The notes: generated from the letters alone by a model not told the origin. Positions 42,550-51,227 are shown, numbered from the stretch's first letter. The stretch is DNA of 64,000 bases from Acetobacteraceae bacterium (GCA_947455205.1 CANGNF010000016.1:1-64000), one strand, 5' to 3'. Numbers and translations: made by a program.

Positions 42550-43515
42550 TCACCCCTTCACCGCGGTGGCGATCGCGTCCGACATGGCCTGGATATCCTG
42601 CGTGAAGGCGGGGCCGTCCTTGTCGGCGGTGGTGATGCCGACGCGCTGGGCGAAGCCGCGCCAGGTCGGCGTGGCCAGGGCGCGGTGGAACACGTCGTAC
42701 AGCACCGCCACCACCGGCGCCGGCGTGGCGGCGGGCACCGAGAGTCCCTTCAGGTTTTCCATGTACACGTCCCAGCCGCTCTCGATCAGCGTCGGCGCGT
42801 GGGGGTAGTCGGCGAAGCGTTCACGCGAGGCGACGCCGATGGGGCGCAGCACGCCGCCCTCCACCATGGCCTTGCATTCATCCGGGGTCGCCACCGTGCA
42901 GGTCACCTCGCCCGAGGCCACCGCGGTCAGCGCCGGGGCGCCGCCGGTATAGGGCACGTGCAGCATCTCCACCCCGGCGCGCTTGCCGAGCACGACGAAG
43001 ACGGACTGGTACAGGCTGGCGACGCCGGAACTGCCATAGGTCAGTTGCCCCGGGCGGCGCCGGGCTTCCGCTACCAGCTGCTGCGGCGTGCGGAACGGGC
43101 TGTCCGCCTTCACCAGCATCACCAGGGGGTAGCGCGCCACCAGGATCACGTGGCGGAAGTCGCGCTGCGGGTCGTAGGAGACTTCCCGATAGTGCGGCAC
43201 GCTGGTGCTCTCGCTGCCGCCGGTCACCAGCAGGGTATGGCCATCCGGCACCGCCTGGGCCACCTGCTGCGCCGCCAGCACGCCGGCCGCGCCGGGGCGG
43301 TTCACCACCACGATCGGCTGCGGCACCAGCTCCTGCGCCGCCTGCTGCACGCCGCGCGCCACGATGTCGCTGCCGCCACCGGGGGCGAAGCCGACGATGA
43401 TCTGCAGCGGCTTCTGCGGCACCCAGCCTTGGGCTACTTGGCCCTGGGCATGCCCCTGGCGCTGCGCGGCGGCGGCCAGCGCCATGGTGCCCAGCAGGGT
43501 TCTGCGTCCCAGCAT
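42550..43515 (-). CDS. Bug-family tripartite tricarboxylate receptor protein (3)
   Basis: A periplasmic receptor of 321 aa. The start ATG 43515 follows an excellent AAGGAGG. The signal peptide is MLGRRTLLGTMALAAAAQRQ, cut near HAQG. The mature region has KPLQIIVGFAPGGGSDIVARG, VVNRPGAAGVLAAQQV, DGHTLLVTGGSEST and the usual LTYGSSGVASLY. It differs clearly from the next receptor, so the two are not a recent duplication and probably bind different acids. It is 54 bp downstream of the fumarate-reductase-like gene. Confidence 0.88.
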   Translation of the reverse strand: MLGRRTLLGTMALAAAAQRQGHAQGQVAQGWVPQKPLQIIVGFAPGGGSDIVARGVQQAAQELVPQPIVVVNRPGAAGVLAAQQVAQAVPDGHTLLVTGGSESTSVPHYREVSYDPQRDFRHVILVARYPLVMLVKADSPFRTPQQLVAEARRRPGQLTYGSSGVASLYQSVFVVLGKRAGVEMLHVPYTGGAPALTAVASGEVTCTVATPDECKAMVEGGVLRPIGVASRERFADYPHAPTLIESGWDVYMENLKGLSVPAATPAPVVAVLYDVFHRALATPTWRGFAQRVGITTADKDGPAFTQDIQAMSDAIATAVKG

Positions 43516-43569
43516 TCCCGTCGCCTCCTTGGTTGCGGGGATGTTGGCGCGCCGCCGCCGGCGCGGCAA

Positions 43570-45273
43570 TCAATAAGCCAGGGGTGCCAGGGCCAGCGTC
43601 TCGCCCTGGCGTTGCAGCACGTAGCTGTGCCGATGCCGGGTGTCGTCGCGCGTCGGGCAATCCACCCGGTTGTGGGCGCCGCGCGTCTCGTCCCGGTGCA
43701 GGCAGGCGCGCAGCACCAGGCGGGCACAGAGCGCCAGGTTGGCGCGGGACAGGGCGGTGGGCAGGGTCTCGGCGGTCAGGCCGGGGGCGGCGGCCACGGC
43801 AGCGTCCAGCGCTTCCGCCAGGGCCAGCGTCTCGGCCAGGCCGGCGGCGGTCTTCTCCACCAGGCAGTGGCGCTGCATGGCCTGGCGCAGCGCCTGCGCC
43901 ATCTCGGCCAGGGCCGGCTCCTCCGGCGTGGCGAAGGCCTGGGCCAGGCGGTCCAGGCTTGTTGCCAGCGTCACCGGCTCGCCCTTTGCCGGGGCGGTGG
44001 CGGCGGCCAGGCCGGCGCGATGGCCAAAGACCTGGCCTTCCGCCAGCGAGTTGCCGCCGGGGCGGTCCGGCCCGCGCACGCCGCCGGCCACCTCGCCGCA
44101 GACGTAGAGGCCGGGCAGCGAGGCGCGGGTGGTGGCGTCCAGCATCCGCACGCCGCCATTCATGCACTGGAAGGCGATGCCGACCTCAAGCGCGTCGCGC
44201 CCCATGTCCAGCCCGCGCTCGGCCAGCCAGCGGTACGTGTTGGGTGCGCGGGCACGCAGCGCGGCGGCGGGATGGTGGGCGAAGCTGTACCACAGCCCGC
44301 CGCGCGGCGTGCCCAGGCCTGCCTGGACCTCGCGCTGCATCGCCACCTCCAGCCAGCGCGACGCATTGCTGGTCGTGAAGGGGAAGACCTTCTCGGCGTG
44401 GACTTCCTCGGCCGCGACGCCGGGTGGCAGGTGCTTGGCCAGCGCGTCCTCCCCCGCCGTGTTGGTGATGCGCGGCTGCAGCCGGAACAGCGCGCCGGAG
44501 AACAGCTGCACATAGGGGTGCAGCATGGCCGGGCCGAATTGGTGGAATTCCAGGTTCACCAGCTCCGCGCCGTGGCGGAAGGCGATGGCCTGGCCGTCGC
44601 CGGTCATCTCGGCGGTGGAGACCTGGCTGCTGAAGGCGCCATGGATGCCGCCGGTGGCCAGCACCACCGCCCGCGCCCGGTAGGCCACCAGGCGGCGCTG
44701 CGCCAGGTCCCAGGCCAGGGCGCCGCAGACCTGGCCCTCCGCGTCGCGCAGCAGGTCCAGCAGCATGGCGGGCGCATGCACCTGCACGCCGGCGGCCAGT
44801 ATGGCGGCGGTCAGCGCGCGGACGATCTCGGTGCCGGTGCGGCCCTGCGCGGTCAGCGTGCGGCCGCGGGTGTTGTGGTCGGACTTCAGCAGGGCGTAGC
44901 GGTTGCCGGCGCGGTCGAAGGGCACGCCCAGTGCGGCCAGGTCGTGCACGCGCGGGCCGGCATCCTCTGCCAGGGCCTGCACCAAGGCGGGGTCCACGAA
45001 GCCTTCGGCCAGGCGCATGGTGTCGGCGTAGTGGGTCTCCGGCCCGTCATCGTCGCCGAAGCCGGCAGCGGCCGAGATGCCCATCACCTCCGACGCGCCA
45101 TGCACCGAGGAGCCGCCGACGCCGAGCGGCGCCTTGGCCAGCAGCGTCACCCGCGCCCCGGCCTGGGCGGCCGAGAGCGCGGCACGGCAGGCGGCGCCGC
45201 CGGCCCCCACCACCAGCACATCGGTGGTCGCGTGCAGCAGGTCGCAGGGGAGGCCAGCGGGTGGAGCGGTCAT
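43570..45273 (-). CDS. FAD-dependent fumarate reductase/succinate dehydrogenase-like flavoprotein
   Basis: 567 aa. The N-terminal FAD motif is VLVVGAGGAACRAALSAAQAG. Then come GGSSVHGASEV, the capping domain, AVVLATGGIHG, LPGLYVCGEVAGGVRGPDRPGGNSLAEGQVFG, and the C-terminal helical domain with LHRDETRGAHNRVDCPTRDD, where an active-site Arg is expected. It belongs with the flavoprotein subunits of fumarate reductase, aspartate oxidase and adenylylsulfate reductase. There is no iron-sulfur or membrane subunit next to it, so it is likely a soluble dehydrogenase. Two Bug receptors follow in the same direction. Confidence 0.8.
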   Translation of the reverse strand: MTAPPAGLPCDLLHATTDVLVVGAGGAACRAALSAAQAGARVTLLAKAPLGVGGSSVHGASEVMGISAAAGFGDDDGPETHYADTMRLAEGFVDPALVQALAEDAGPRVHDLAALGVPFDRAGNRYALLKSDHNTRGRTLTAQGRTGTEIVRALTAAILAAGVQVHAPAMLLDLLRDAEGQVCGALAWDLAQRRLVAYRARAVVLATGGIHGAFSSQVSTAEMTGDGQAIAFRHGAELVNLEFHQFGPAMLHPYVQLFSGALFRLQPRITNTAGEDALAKHLPPGVAAEEVHAEKVFPFTTSNASRWLEVAMQREVQAGLGTPRGGLWYSFAHHPAAALRARAPNTYRWLAERGLDMGRDALEVGIAFQCMNGGVRMLDATTRASLPGLYVCGEVAGGVRGPDRPGGNSLAEGQVFGHRAGLAAATAPAKGEPVTLATSLDRLAQAFATPEEPALAEMAQALRQAMQRHCLVEKTAAGLAETLALAEALDAAVAAAPGLTAETLPTALSRANLALCARLVLRACLHRDETRGAHNRVDCPTRDDTRHRHSYVLQRQGETLALAPLAY

Positions 45274-45286
45274 GGGCGCCGTCTCA

Positions 45287-45318
45287 TTTTGTCATGGTCA
45301 ACCGCTGATTCATGGCTG
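45287..45318. repeat. Dispersed motif, copy 5 (partial)
   Basis: TTTTGTCATGGTCAACCGCT followed by GATTCATGGCTG. It shares TTTTGT and CTGATTCAyG with copy 2. It lies just upstream of the flavoprotein gene, on the divergent side. Confidence 0.35.
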
Positions 45319-45377
45319 CTGCCCAGGCTTACGGCAAGCCAGCCAGCCCTTCGGCGTGGCGGCGGGGGGCTTTTGCC

Positions 45378-45506
45378 ATGCTTGGAATGTGGTTGTTCTT
45401 CGGCATCTTCGGCGGCGGCATCGCCATGGTCATCGCCGGCCGGGCCTTTGCCCGCGGCGCGGCGGAGCTGGAGGTGGAGGAGCGGCAGAAGCTGACCTGG
45501 GAATAG
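45378..45506 (+). CDS. Small single-pass membrane protein
   Basis: 42 aa from ATG 45378 (GGGGGG about eight bases upstream). One hydrophobic helix MLGMWLFFGIFGGGIAMVIA is followed by a charged cytoplasmic-type tail (RAFARGAAELEVEERQKL). An ATG at 45312 would add 22 residues but lies in the dispersed repeat and lacks a ribosome site. The family is unknown to me. The membrane helix and charged tail make it plausible as a real micro-protein. Confidence 0.45.
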   Translation: MLGMWLFFGIFGGGIAMVIAGRAFARGAAELEVEERQKLTWE

Positions 45507-45657
45507 CCGCCCGGTGAATTGCGGCAACCGCGCCGGAATTTCGCGCCATGTTGCGCCGCATCAAAGTCGTGAAGCCGCCTTCCCGGCATGGTGACTACCG
45601 GAACGCGGTGCCCTTCACGGCCATGGGGCCGAGCATCGCGGATCAGGATATCCCGCC

Positions 45658-45786
45658 ATGTTCGGCACCCTTCTGTTCATCCTCGCCATCGTCGCCGCCG
45701 TTGCCACCGGCCTGGCGGCCCGCGCCGCCCTGCAGGGCAACGCCGGCCACCAGGTGGAAGACATGGGCCGCCTGATCGGCGGCTGA
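45658..45786 (+). CDS. Small membrane protein upstream of btuB's 3' end
   Basis: 42 aa from ATG 45658 to TGA 45784-45786. The N-terminal helix reads MFGTLLFILAIVAAVATGLA and is followed by a short polar tail, RAALQGNAGHQVEDMGRLIG. It converges with the btuB-like gene with a 4-bp gap. There is no known family match. Coding bias agrees with its surroundings; it could be translated, but evidence is limited to composition and a clean hydrophobic helix. Confidence 0.4.
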   Translation: MFGTLLFILAIVAAVATGLAARAALQGNAGHQVEDMGRLIGG

Positions 45787-45790
45787 GCCG

Positions 45791-47758
45791 CTACAGCGCG
45801 AAGCGCGTGCCGAACAGCAGGCTGCGCCCCGGCGTGGCGAAGCCGTTGATCGGCTCCCACCGGCTGTTGGTCAGGTTGCGGCCTTCCAGGAAGACCGCGA
45901 CCTCCGGCATCAGCTGGTAGGTGGCGGTCAGGTTCAGCACCGCGCCGGCGCGGTTGCTGCGCGGCGTCGGGTTGCCGTCGCCGGTATTGGTGTAGCTGGC
46001 GAAGGCACCCTCCGGGCTGCGGCCGGTCAGCAGCACCGTCGGTGCCACAACCAGCTTGGCCATCGGCTGCACCCGCCCGGCCAGGCTCAGCACATGCTCC
46101 GGCCGCCGCGCCAGGCGCTCGCGCGTCGTGGCGTCGAAGGCCTCGGTGATGGTCCAGGCGACCGTGCCCTCGGCCCAGGCGAAGGGCCGCAGCGTCAGCC
46201 CCAGCTCCGCGCCATGGATCTTCGCCCGGTCCACGTTGGACTGGGTGAAGGTCACCGCATCCAGCGCGGTGTAGTTGATCAGGCTGCGCACGCGGGACTG
46301 GAAGAAGGTCCACCCCGCCGTGGCGAAGTTTGGCTTGCCGGCCGCGGCGATGTCGGTCTCGGTGCCCACTTCCCAGCCCAGGCTGCGTTCCGGCCGCAGC
46401 GCCGCATTGCCGACGAAGCCGGGCGAGATGCCGAAGCGCTCAAACAAGGCGGGCGCGCGGAAGGCGGTGCCGACCGCGGCGCGGATCCGGCTGTTGATTT
46501 CCGGCACCGCCAGCACCGCGCCGGTGCGCCAGGTGGTGGCATCGGTGAAGCCGGTGGTGGCGTCCTGCCGCAACCCGGCGGTCAGATCCAGCCGTTCCCA
46601 CAGCCGGTACTGCAGGCTGGCATGGCCACCCGTGCTGTGCTGCTGCGCCCGTGCGGTGGTGGTGAAGAACTCATTGCCGGAGCGGCTGTTGGTCTGCTCC
46701 AGCCCGTACAGCGCGCCGAAGGACAGCGCGCCGTCGCTGGCCGGGCCGAAGCCTGGCAGGCGCAGCGTATTGGCCCATTCCAGCCCGGCGCGGCGGCCGC
46801 GATACAGGTCGCTGGTGGCCTGGGTGGAAAGCGCGTCCGGCGTGTTCAGGTAGCGGCGCCGATCCTCGGTATTGTAGGCGCGCAGGCCGGTGGTCCAGGC
46901 GCCGTTCAGCAGCCTGGTCTCGCCGCGCAGCTGGCCGGTCCAGCGCTGGTCCTGGGCTGTGTAGTTGGGGTCGTCGGCCAGTTGGAAGTTGTCGTTGAAG
47001 CCGTCCAGCCCGAAGCGGTTCTGCCGCCAGCGCAGCAGCCCTTCCAGCCTGGTGCCCTCCGCCGGGGTCCAGCCCAGCCGGGCCGTGGCTGCCTGGCCGC
47101 GGAAGCCGTCGCGCTCGCCCACGCTGGTCTGCAGCCGCCGCGCCAGGGTGTTGAAGCCCTGGGTGGTGATGGACTGCCCGCCGACCAGGTAGTCAAACTG
47201 GCCGACCGTGCCGGTGGCGCCGAGGCCACCGCGCAGCGTGCGCTGCGTGCCGCCGGCAATGTCGCCGAAGGGAGCGAATTGCCGGTCCGCCGGCGCCTTG
47301 CGGGTGACGATGTTGACGACCCCGCCCAGCGCCGAGGAGCCGTAGAGCGAGGAGGCCGGGCCGCGCACCACCTCGATGCGCTCGACCGCGCCCAGCAGGT
47401 CCTGGCCGAAGTCGAAGGCGTTGGACGGGCCGGAAGCGTCGTTGATCGGCACGCCGTCCAGCAGCACCAGCGTATGCGTGCTGTTGGTGCCGCGCAGGAA
47501 GCCGCTGGTCTGTTGGCCGAGGCCTCCGCTGGGCGCCAGGCGCATGCCGGGCACCGCGACCAGCGCCTCGGACAGCGACTGGTAGCCGCGCTCCTCGATC
47601 TGCTGGCGGGTGATGACGGTGATCGCCGCCGGCACGCGCTCGGCCGGCGTGGGCACGCGGGTGGCGGTGACGATGGTGTCGGGGATGGCGGATTGCCCGA
47701 AGGCGTTGAGGGGCAGCGCCGCCAGGATGGCCAGCGTTGCGAGACGGGTGGTGCGCAT
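45791..47758 (-). CDS. btuB: TonB-dependent receptor, BtuB-like (cobalamin uptake)
   Basis: An outer-membrane receptor of 655 aa. The signal peptide is MRTTRLATLAILAALPLNAF, cut at FGQ. A TonB box-like DTIVTATRV follows, then the plug domain (VPAAITVITRQQIEERGYQS, LDGVPINDASG, RIEVVRGPASSLYGSSALGGVVNIVT) and a 22-strand barrel ending with Phe-Ala-Leu (LLFGTRFAL), the C-terminal aromatic barrel signal. The cobalamin riboswitch immediately upstream identifies the ligand as cobalamin or a related corrinoid. No btuCDF genes are in the window. ATG 47758. Confidence 0.92.
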   Translation of the reverse strand: MRTTRLATLAILAALPLNAFGQSAIPDTIVTATRVPTPAERVPAAITVITRQQIEERGYQSLSEALVAVPGMRLAPSGGLGQQTSGFLRGTNSTHTLVLLDGVPINDASGPSNAFDFGQDLLGAVERIEVVRGPASSLYGSSALGGVVNIVTRKAPADRQFAPFGDIAGGTQRTLRGGLGATGTVGQFDYLVGGQSITTQGFNTLARRLQTSVGERDGFRGQAATARLGWTPAEGTRLEGLLRWRQNRFGLDGFNDNFQLADDPNYTAQDQRWTGQLRGETRLLNGAWTTGLRAYNTEDRRRYLNTPDALSTQATSDLYRGRRAGLEWANTLRLPGFGPASDGALSFGALYGLEQTNSRSGNEFFTTTARAQQHSTGGHASLQYRLWERLDLTAGLRQDATTGFTDATTWRTGAVLAVPEINSRIRAAVGTAFRAPALFERFGISPGFVGNAALRPERSLGWEVGTETDIAAAGKPNFATAGWTFFQSRVRSLINYTALDAVTFTQSNVDRAKIHGAELGLTLRPFAWAEGTVAWTITEAFDATTRERLARRPEHVLSLAGRVQPMAKLVVAPTVLLTGRSPEGAFASYTNTGDGNPTPRSNRAGAVLNLTATYQLMPEVAVFLEGRNLTNSRWEPINGFATPGRSLLFGTRFAL

Positions 47759-47911
47759 GGATGTCTCCCCATGAGCGCGTGACGAAACGCCCCGCCCCGG
47801 TTGCCCGGGGAAGGACAGCTTGCGTCGTTCCCGCATGCGGAAGCGCCTGGCGGTTCAGCCAGGCCCCTTGGTCCGATACACAGGTGCACCCCGCCCCATG
47901 CGCGCGAGACA

Positions 47912-48098
47912 ACTCTGCGTCGGCCGGTCTCCTGGCTCGCGGTTCTCCCGGGCGGTCAAGCCGCCCGGATCACCTGCCCCGCCTTCTCACGCTTGCGCGC
48001 AATGGCTGCTGGGGCCGGCTCGCCGCCTACAGTTGCGGGGGCAGCCGCGGCTTGGCGGGTTGCCCCACGTCGCGCGTTCCCGACACCGTCGCATGGCC
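47912..48098 (-). ncRNA. Cobalamin riboswitch upstream of btuB
   Basis: Reading the minus strand, the conserved core GCTGCCCCCGCAACTGTA lies at about 48052-48035. The sequence then gives the B12-box region AGCCATTGCGC (about 48006-47996) and the closing AGCCAGGAGACCGGCC (about 47937-47922). These are the hallmarks of the adenosylcobalamin element. A long GC stem GGGCGG...CCGCCC lies between (about 47975-47950) and may be the expression-platform switch. It should repress btuB when cobalamin is plentiful. It starts only about 15 bp after the exoD stop on the same strand. Confidence 0.93.
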
Positions 48099-48112
48099 AA
48101 GGGTTAACAGGT

Positions 48113-48769
48113 TCAGAACAGCATGCCCAGCGCGGCAACGCCCAGCCAGCCCAGCACCACCAGCACCGTGGTGGCGAAGACGCAGCCGGCGATGGTCAGG
48201 CCGACGCCCCAGGCCAGGGTGCGGTTGTCGGCTTCCACCAGGCCCAGCGCCATGACGATGTTGCCGAAGGCCGGCGGGCCGTTGGTCCCGGGGCCGGGCA
48301 GGATCAGCATGATCGCGACATAGGCGGTCAGCCAGCCGAACAGCTTGTCGCCCACCGGCGAGACGAACCAACCCGGCCGCGGCTTGACGAACTGCTCCAC
48401 CCGCTTCAGCCATTTGGAGGACGCGCCGGACAGCCGCAGCAGGTCCGACCGCTTGATCGACTGGCGGGCGAAGATGCCGGGCAGCTTGGGCGTGCGCCGG
48501 CCCAGGCCCATCTGCACCCCCAGGATCAGCACCGGGGTGCCGAAGACCGAGGCCATGCCCGGCAGCAGCGAGGGCAGCAGCAGCAGCAGGATCAGCAGGC
48601 CGAAGGCGCGGTCGCCGAAGGCCTCGGCCATTTCGCCCAGCGTGATGCGTTCCCCGGGGAAGCGCGCCGCCACCTCGGCAACGATCCGCGAGATCGGTGC
48701 GTCATGCGCGTCATCGCCCGGGCTGCCCTGCGGCGCCTGGCCCACGAGGCCTTCCAAATTACCATCCAT
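48113..48769 (-). CDS. exoD: ExoD family exopolysaccharide synthesis protein
   Basis: 218 aa. The N-terminal cytoplasmic part (SRIVAEVAARFPGERITLGEMAEAFGDRAFG) and the following hydrophobic segment (LLILLLLLPSLLPGMASVFG) are typical of ExoD. Three more hydrophobic segments follow in the C-terminal half. ExoD mutants in Sinorhizobium are altered in exopolysaccharide and alkali sensitivity; the molecular function is unknown. It is the gene before the riboswitch and could transcribe into btuB. Confidence 0.87.
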   Translation of the reverse strand: MDGNLEGLVGQAPQGSPGDDAHDAPISRIVAEVAARFPGERITLGEMAEAFGDRAFGLLILLLLLPSLLPGMASVFGTPVLILGVQMGLGRRTPKLPGIFARQSIKRSDLLRLSGASSKWLKRVEQFVKPRPGWFVSPVGDKLFGWLTAYVAIMLILPGPGTNGPPAFGNIVMALGLVEADNRTLAWGVGLTIAGCVFATTVLVVLGWLGVAALGMLF

Positions 48770-48972
48770 TCCCGGAACTGATCCTTCGCCCTAGCGCGAG
48801 CCTGTACAACCGCTGGCTGGCTTCTGCTTGGCCGGCGCAGCGGAGCAGCGATGTTAGGTGAAACCGGGCCGTGGCGCACGGAAATTTCGGCCGGGGCGGT
48901 CACGATAGCGGCGGCGCGCACTGGGTCGCAGCGCTGGTTGGCGGCGCCGTATGCGCGCCGCCGGGGGTGGGC

Positions 48973-49027
48973 GCCCTACATCACGCCGCCAAGGGCGGGT
49001 GCCCTACATCACGCCGCCAAGGGCGGG
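48973..49027. repeat. Tandem repeat at the amidase stop codon
   Basis: A 27-bp unit (GCCCTACATCACGCCGCCAA then GGGCGGG) occurs twice, at 48973-48999 and 49001-49027, separated by one T. The stop codon of the minus-strand amidase (49009-49011) lies in the right copy, so the left copy repeats the end of the gene. The rest of the 48770-49008 gap shows nothing recognisable. Confidence 0.9.
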
Positions 49028-50424
49028 CGATGCTGCGCCCAGGGCCGCGCCGCCTCGAAGGCCGCGCTGGCCTGCAGCACGCCCAGGTCGTCGAAGCGGC
49101 GGCCGACGATCTGCAGCCCCACCGGCAGGCCGTCCGGCGTGAAGCCGCAGGGCACGCTGGCCGCCGGGCTGCCGGACCAGTTGAACGGGTAGGAGAACTC
49201 GGCCCACATCAGCCAGTCCCAAGGGTGCTGCGGCCAATGGCTGGGCTGCAGCTGGGTGGCCGGGAAGGCGGCAACACTGACCGCCGGCGAGAGCAGGAAG
49301 TCGTAGCCTTGCATGAACTGGTGGATCGCCTGGATATAGGCGAAGCGGCGTTCCCGCATCAGCATGAACTCGGGCACGGTCTGGTGCTCGGCGGCCTCCA
49401 GCAGCGCCACCAGGCCGGGGTCCATGCGGTCCCGCCACTCCGCCAGGTATTGCCGCTTGGCGGCGAAGGCGGCGGGCCAGAAATAGCGCACCAGCTCCGG
49501 CCCCAGCGGCCCCCAGGGCGGCGTCACTTCCTCGACGATCGCGCCGAGCTCCTCGAACACGCGCACCGCCGCCGCGACCGGCGCGGCCACCTCGGGGTCC
49601 ACCCGGGCATGGCCGAAATCCCGGCTGAAGCCGATGCGCTTGCCGCGCAGGTCGCAGGCCAGGTTGCTGGCGTAGTCCTGCGGCGGGGCTTCCAGGCTGA
49701 CGAAGTCCCAGGGGTGCGGCCCGGCCATGGCCTGCACCATCAGCGCCGCGTCGCGCACGTTGCGCGTCAGCGGCCCGACATGCGTCGCCAGCTCATTGTT
49801 GGAACTCGGCACGCACGGCACCCGGCCATGGGTGGGCTTGAAGCCATAGACCCCGCTGAAGGCCGCGGGCATGCGGATGGAGCCGGCGCCGTCGCCGCCC
49901 TCATGCAGCGGGCCGTATCCACAGGCCGCCGCCACGCCGGCCCCGGCGGAGGACGCGCCGGCGTTCAGCCCATGCCGCCAGGGGTTGTGGGTAATGCCGG
50001 TGAGCGGGCTTTCGCTGACGCCCTTCCAGCCGAATTCGGGGGAGGTGGTCTTGCCCAGCATGACCCCGCCGGCGGCGTGCAGCCGGGCGATGGGCGGCGT
50101 ATCCAGGGTAGGGACATGGCCGTCGAAGATATGGCTGCCCTGGTCGGTCCGTACGCCGGCGGTGGCGTGCAGGTCCTTGATCGTCATCGGTACGCCTTCC
50201 AGCAGGCGGGGCGTCTCGCCACGCTGGAAGATCGCCTCGGAGGCGCGGGCGGCGGCAAGGGCGTGCTCCGGCGTCAGCCGCACCATGGCGTTGACGCCGG
50301 GGTCCACCCGCTCGATCCGGCGGAGGACCGCCTGCGCGACCTCCACCGGGGAAAGCTGCCGGGCGCGGTACAGGGCGGCGAGTTCCGCCACCCCGAGCCA
50401 GCCCAGCTCTTCGTCGGCCGACAT
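49009..50424 (-). CDS. Amidase signature family amidohydrolase
   Basis: 471 aa with a Ser-Ser-Lys triad: Lys in VPMTIKDLHATAGV, the cis-Ser in AGASSAGAGVAAACG, and the nucleophile Ser in GGDGAGSIRMPAAFSG. The Gly/Ser-rich signature is slightly altered (GASSAGAG in place of GGSSGGSA) but keeps the serine pair. The family hydrolyses amides, acyl-amino acids or carbamoyl compounds. The ATG at 50424 shares a base with the preceding stop (TGATG), so it is coupled to the crotonase and CaiB genes. The substrate is unknown. Confidence 0.85.
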   Translation of the reverse strand: MSADEELGWLGVAELAALYRARQLSPVEVAQAVLRRIERVDPGVNAMVRLTPEHALAAARASEAIFQRGETPRLLEGVPMTIKDLHATAGVRTDQGSHIFDGHVPTLDTPPIARLHAAGGVMLGKTTSPEFGWKGVSESPLTGITHNPWRHGLNAGASSAGAGVAAACGYGPLHEGGDGAGSIRMPAAFSGVYGFKPTHGRVPCVPSSNNELATHVGPLTRNVRDAALMVQAMAGPHPWDFVSLEAPPQDYASNLACDLRGKRIGFSRDFGHARVDPEVAAPVAAAVRVFEELGAIVEEVTPPWGPLGPELVRYFWPAAFAAKRQYLAEWRDRMDPGLVALLEAAEHQTVPEFMLMRERRFAYIQAIHQFMQGYDFLLSPAVSVAAFPATQLQPSHWPQHPWDWLMWAEFSYPFNWSGSPAASVPCGFTPDGLPVGLQIVGRRFDDLGVLQASAAFEAARPWAQHRPPLAA

Positions 50425-51227
50425 CAGTTGCCCTGGAAGGCCGGCTTGCGCTTTTCCATGAAGGCGCGACGGCCTTCCTTGTAGTCGTTGCTGTCGAAGC
50501 AGGCGGCCATGGCGGCCTTGATGGCGTCCATGTCCCGGTCACTGCGGTCCTTGCAGACCGACTTCACCGTCATCTTGTTGGTCTTCAGCGACAGCGGGGC
50601 GTTGCCGGCCATGGTGGCGGCCAGCTTGGCCACTTCCGCGTCCAGCTGGTCCACCGGCACCACCTTGTTGACCAGGCCGATGCGCTCGGCCTCCTTGGCG
50701 CCGAAGCGCTCGCCGGTCATCAGGATCATGTTGGCGTGGGCCGGGCCGACCAGGTCGACCAGCGCGCGCACCATGTCGAAGCCATAGGCGATGCTCAGCT
50801 TGGCGGCGGGGATGCCGAACTGGCTGTCATCCGACGCGATGCGGATATCGGTCCCCATGGCGATGCCGAGGCCACCACCCATGCAGAAGCCACGGATCTG
50901 CGCGATGACCGGCCACTTGTAGTTGGACAGCTTGACGCGGCCGGCGCTGGTGATGCGGTCGTATTCGACCTGCGCGTTGGCGTCCGAGCGCACCTTGTCG
51001 AACTGCGAGATGTCGGCGCCGCTCACGAACGCCTTGTCGCCGGCGCCCTTCAGCACCACGCAGCGCACCTGGCCGGAAGCCTCGAACTGGTCGAGCGCGT
51101 CGCCCATGCCGCCCCACATGTCCACCGACATGGCGTTGCGCTTTTCCGGCTGGTTGAAGACGATGGTACCGACACCGCCTTCGAGGCTGGCGAGGATCTT
51201 CCCGCCCGCGAGTTCCTGCATGGCCAT
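50424..51227 (-). CDS. Crotonase superfamily protein lacking catalytic glutamates
   Basis: 267 aa, enoyl-CoA hydratase/isomerase fold. The CoA-binding and oxyanion-hole motifs are present (KAFVSGADISQF and GFCMGGGLGIAMGTD). The two Glu residues that do hydratase chemistry are not: the first position reads GGGLGIA instead of GGGCELA, the second FGIPAAKLS instead of FGQPEIxLG. It is therefore unlikely to be a classical hydratase and may be an isomerase, decarboxylase or thioesterase-like member. It lies between a CaiB transferase and an amidase, with TGATG overlaps on both sides. Confidence 0.8.
   Translation of the reverse strand: MAMQELAGGKILASLEGGVGTIVFNQPEKRNAMSVDMWGGMGDALDQFEASGQVRCVVLKGAGDKAFVSGADISQFDKVRSDANAQVEYDRITSAGRVKLSNYKWPVIAQIRGFCMGGGLGIAMGTDIRIASDDSQFGIPAAKLSIAYGFDMVRALVDLVGPAHANMILMTGERFGAKEAERIGLVNKVVPVDQLDAEVAKLAATMAGNAPLSLKTNKMTVKSVCKDRSDRDMDAIKAAMAACFDSNDYKEGRRAFMEKRKPAFQGN

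Noticed and set aside
45548..45775. 75-aa plus-strand ORF overlapping the small membrane gene
   Set aside because: Its second half has Ser/Pro/Ala shadow composition out of frame with the hydrophobic 42-aa ORF; no start signal.
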